18,533 nucleotides of DNA from Conidiobolus incongruus B7586 (lineage: Eukaryota; Entomophthoromycota; Entomophthoromycetes; Entomophthorales; Conidiobolaceae), in the NCBI GenBank assembly GCA_000697335.1, contig JNEM01014212.1, forward strand, positions 1-18,533, in the 5' to 3' direction. The notes under the pieces are model-generated. The model ran no database searches and was not told where the DNA came from. It saw nothing but the letters and a program-made list of their open reading frames with translations. The number at the start of each line of letters is the position of its first letter. Positions within the stretch are counted from its first letter, which is position 1. Positions 18,227-18,533 of this stretch are shown in pieces. The position numbers and the translations under genes were made by a program.

Positions 18227-18245
18227 AGATGTGTATAAGAGACAG
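18227..18245 (+). other. Exact Tn5 mosaic end: Nextera adapter, assembly artefact
   Basis: The 19 bases AGATGTGTATAAGAGACAG are identical to the hyperactive-Tn5 mosaic end used in Nextera/tagmentation libraries. A chance match is implausible in DNA this AT-rich. The four bases before it (ATCT) agree with the end of the inverted mosaic end, as in the mate-pair junction adapter, whose preceding half would end ACACATCT; the bases before ATCT do not match. The read-level origin is inferred, but the sequence is almost certainly not from the organism. Confidence 0.93.
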
Positions 18246-18533
18246 CCTATAAAAATAAGTTATAAAATTAAAAATATAAATGTTTTTATTAATATCTTGG
18301 TCAATTCTAAATTAAATAAACTTATATTAAACTAAATAACTATAATATATTTTTATTTATAAAAGAATATATGATAAATTTCAAATGAATATTAATTTAT
18401 ATATTAAAATTAAAAATTCAACTAAGATAAGTCATAAGTTTAAAAGTTTTAATTTTAATTACAAAATTAATATTTAATATATTTATTTTTTGCTTCTTTA
18501 ATCTTTTTAAGTTTATAGGATATAAAATCAATT
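18246..18533 (+). mobile_element. Left end of a second Tc1-like copy, cut by the window edge
   Basis: The bases right after the adapter (CTATAAAAATAAGTTATAAA) align with the left end of the element at 312 from about its seventh base inward. Similarity continues through TTAAAAATATAAATG and resumes near 18420, where GATAAGTCATAAGTTTAAAA matches GATGAGTTATAAATTTGTGG of the first copy. The G-to-A differences show the same decay. The first bases of the terminal repeat are missing exactly at the adapter, so this copy may belong to a different place in the genome. Confidence 0.6.

Noticed and set aside
1-18533. CRISPR arrays, operons, ribosome binding sites or a prokaryotic defence system
   Set aside because: The window is eukaryotic in every readable feature; no regularly spaced repeats or bacterial gene arrangement is present. 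The only bacterial-looking element is the library adapter.

Overview
This is a nuclear window from a eukaryote with a very AT-rich genome, most likely an early-diverging (Mucoromycota-like) fungus. The assignment is inferred from a fungal-type perilipin gene with C/T-rich codon third positions, candidate introns of about 65-110 bases, pyrimidine-rich leader sequence, and Tc1 and mariner transposons. No bacterial, organellar or rRNA signature was seen. The window is strongly two-toned: coding DNA is about 40-45% G+C by eye, and most of the rest is far lower.

Layout. 312-1884 is a complete but heavily mutated Tc1-like (DD34E) transposon with 29-base terminal inverted repeats and TA target duplications. 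1887-5800 is mostly featureless AT-rich DNA with two small G+C-richer islands (about 3380-3760 and 4331-4647) that may be exon remnants. 5905-6287 carries a candidate three-exon gene with good splice signals, missed by simple ORF calling, with a weak resemblance to the telomere-capping protein TEN1. 8797-10062 is the one clear host gene: a single-exon perilipin (PAT-domain lipid-droplet coat protein) with a TATA-like promoter and a pyrimidine-rich leader. Facing it from the minus strand, about 10943 down to 10269, is a second spliced gene candidate of unknown function whose reading frame I could not fully close.

The right part holds two mariner (DD34D) copies in opposite orientation: an internally deleted 549-base copy (13255-13803) with a readable C-terminal catalytic half, and a full-length 1246-base copy (15839-17084) saturated with C-to-T and G-to-A changes, largely at CpA/TpG. 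This pattern, shared with the Tc1 copies, looks like RIP (repeat-induced point mutation) or a comparable cytosine-deamination process. 17150-17690 holds an interrupted coding-like relic of unknown family. At 18227-18245 there is an exact 19-base Tn5 mosaic end, the Nextera library adapter, directly followed by the left end of another Tc1 copy missing its first bases. The contig is probably chimeric or untrimmed there, so continuity beyond about 18226 should not be trusted.

No operon-like cooperation between genes is visible. The most useful results are the RIP-like footprint, the hidden spliced genes and the adapter artefact. I found no convincing undescribed molecular system.
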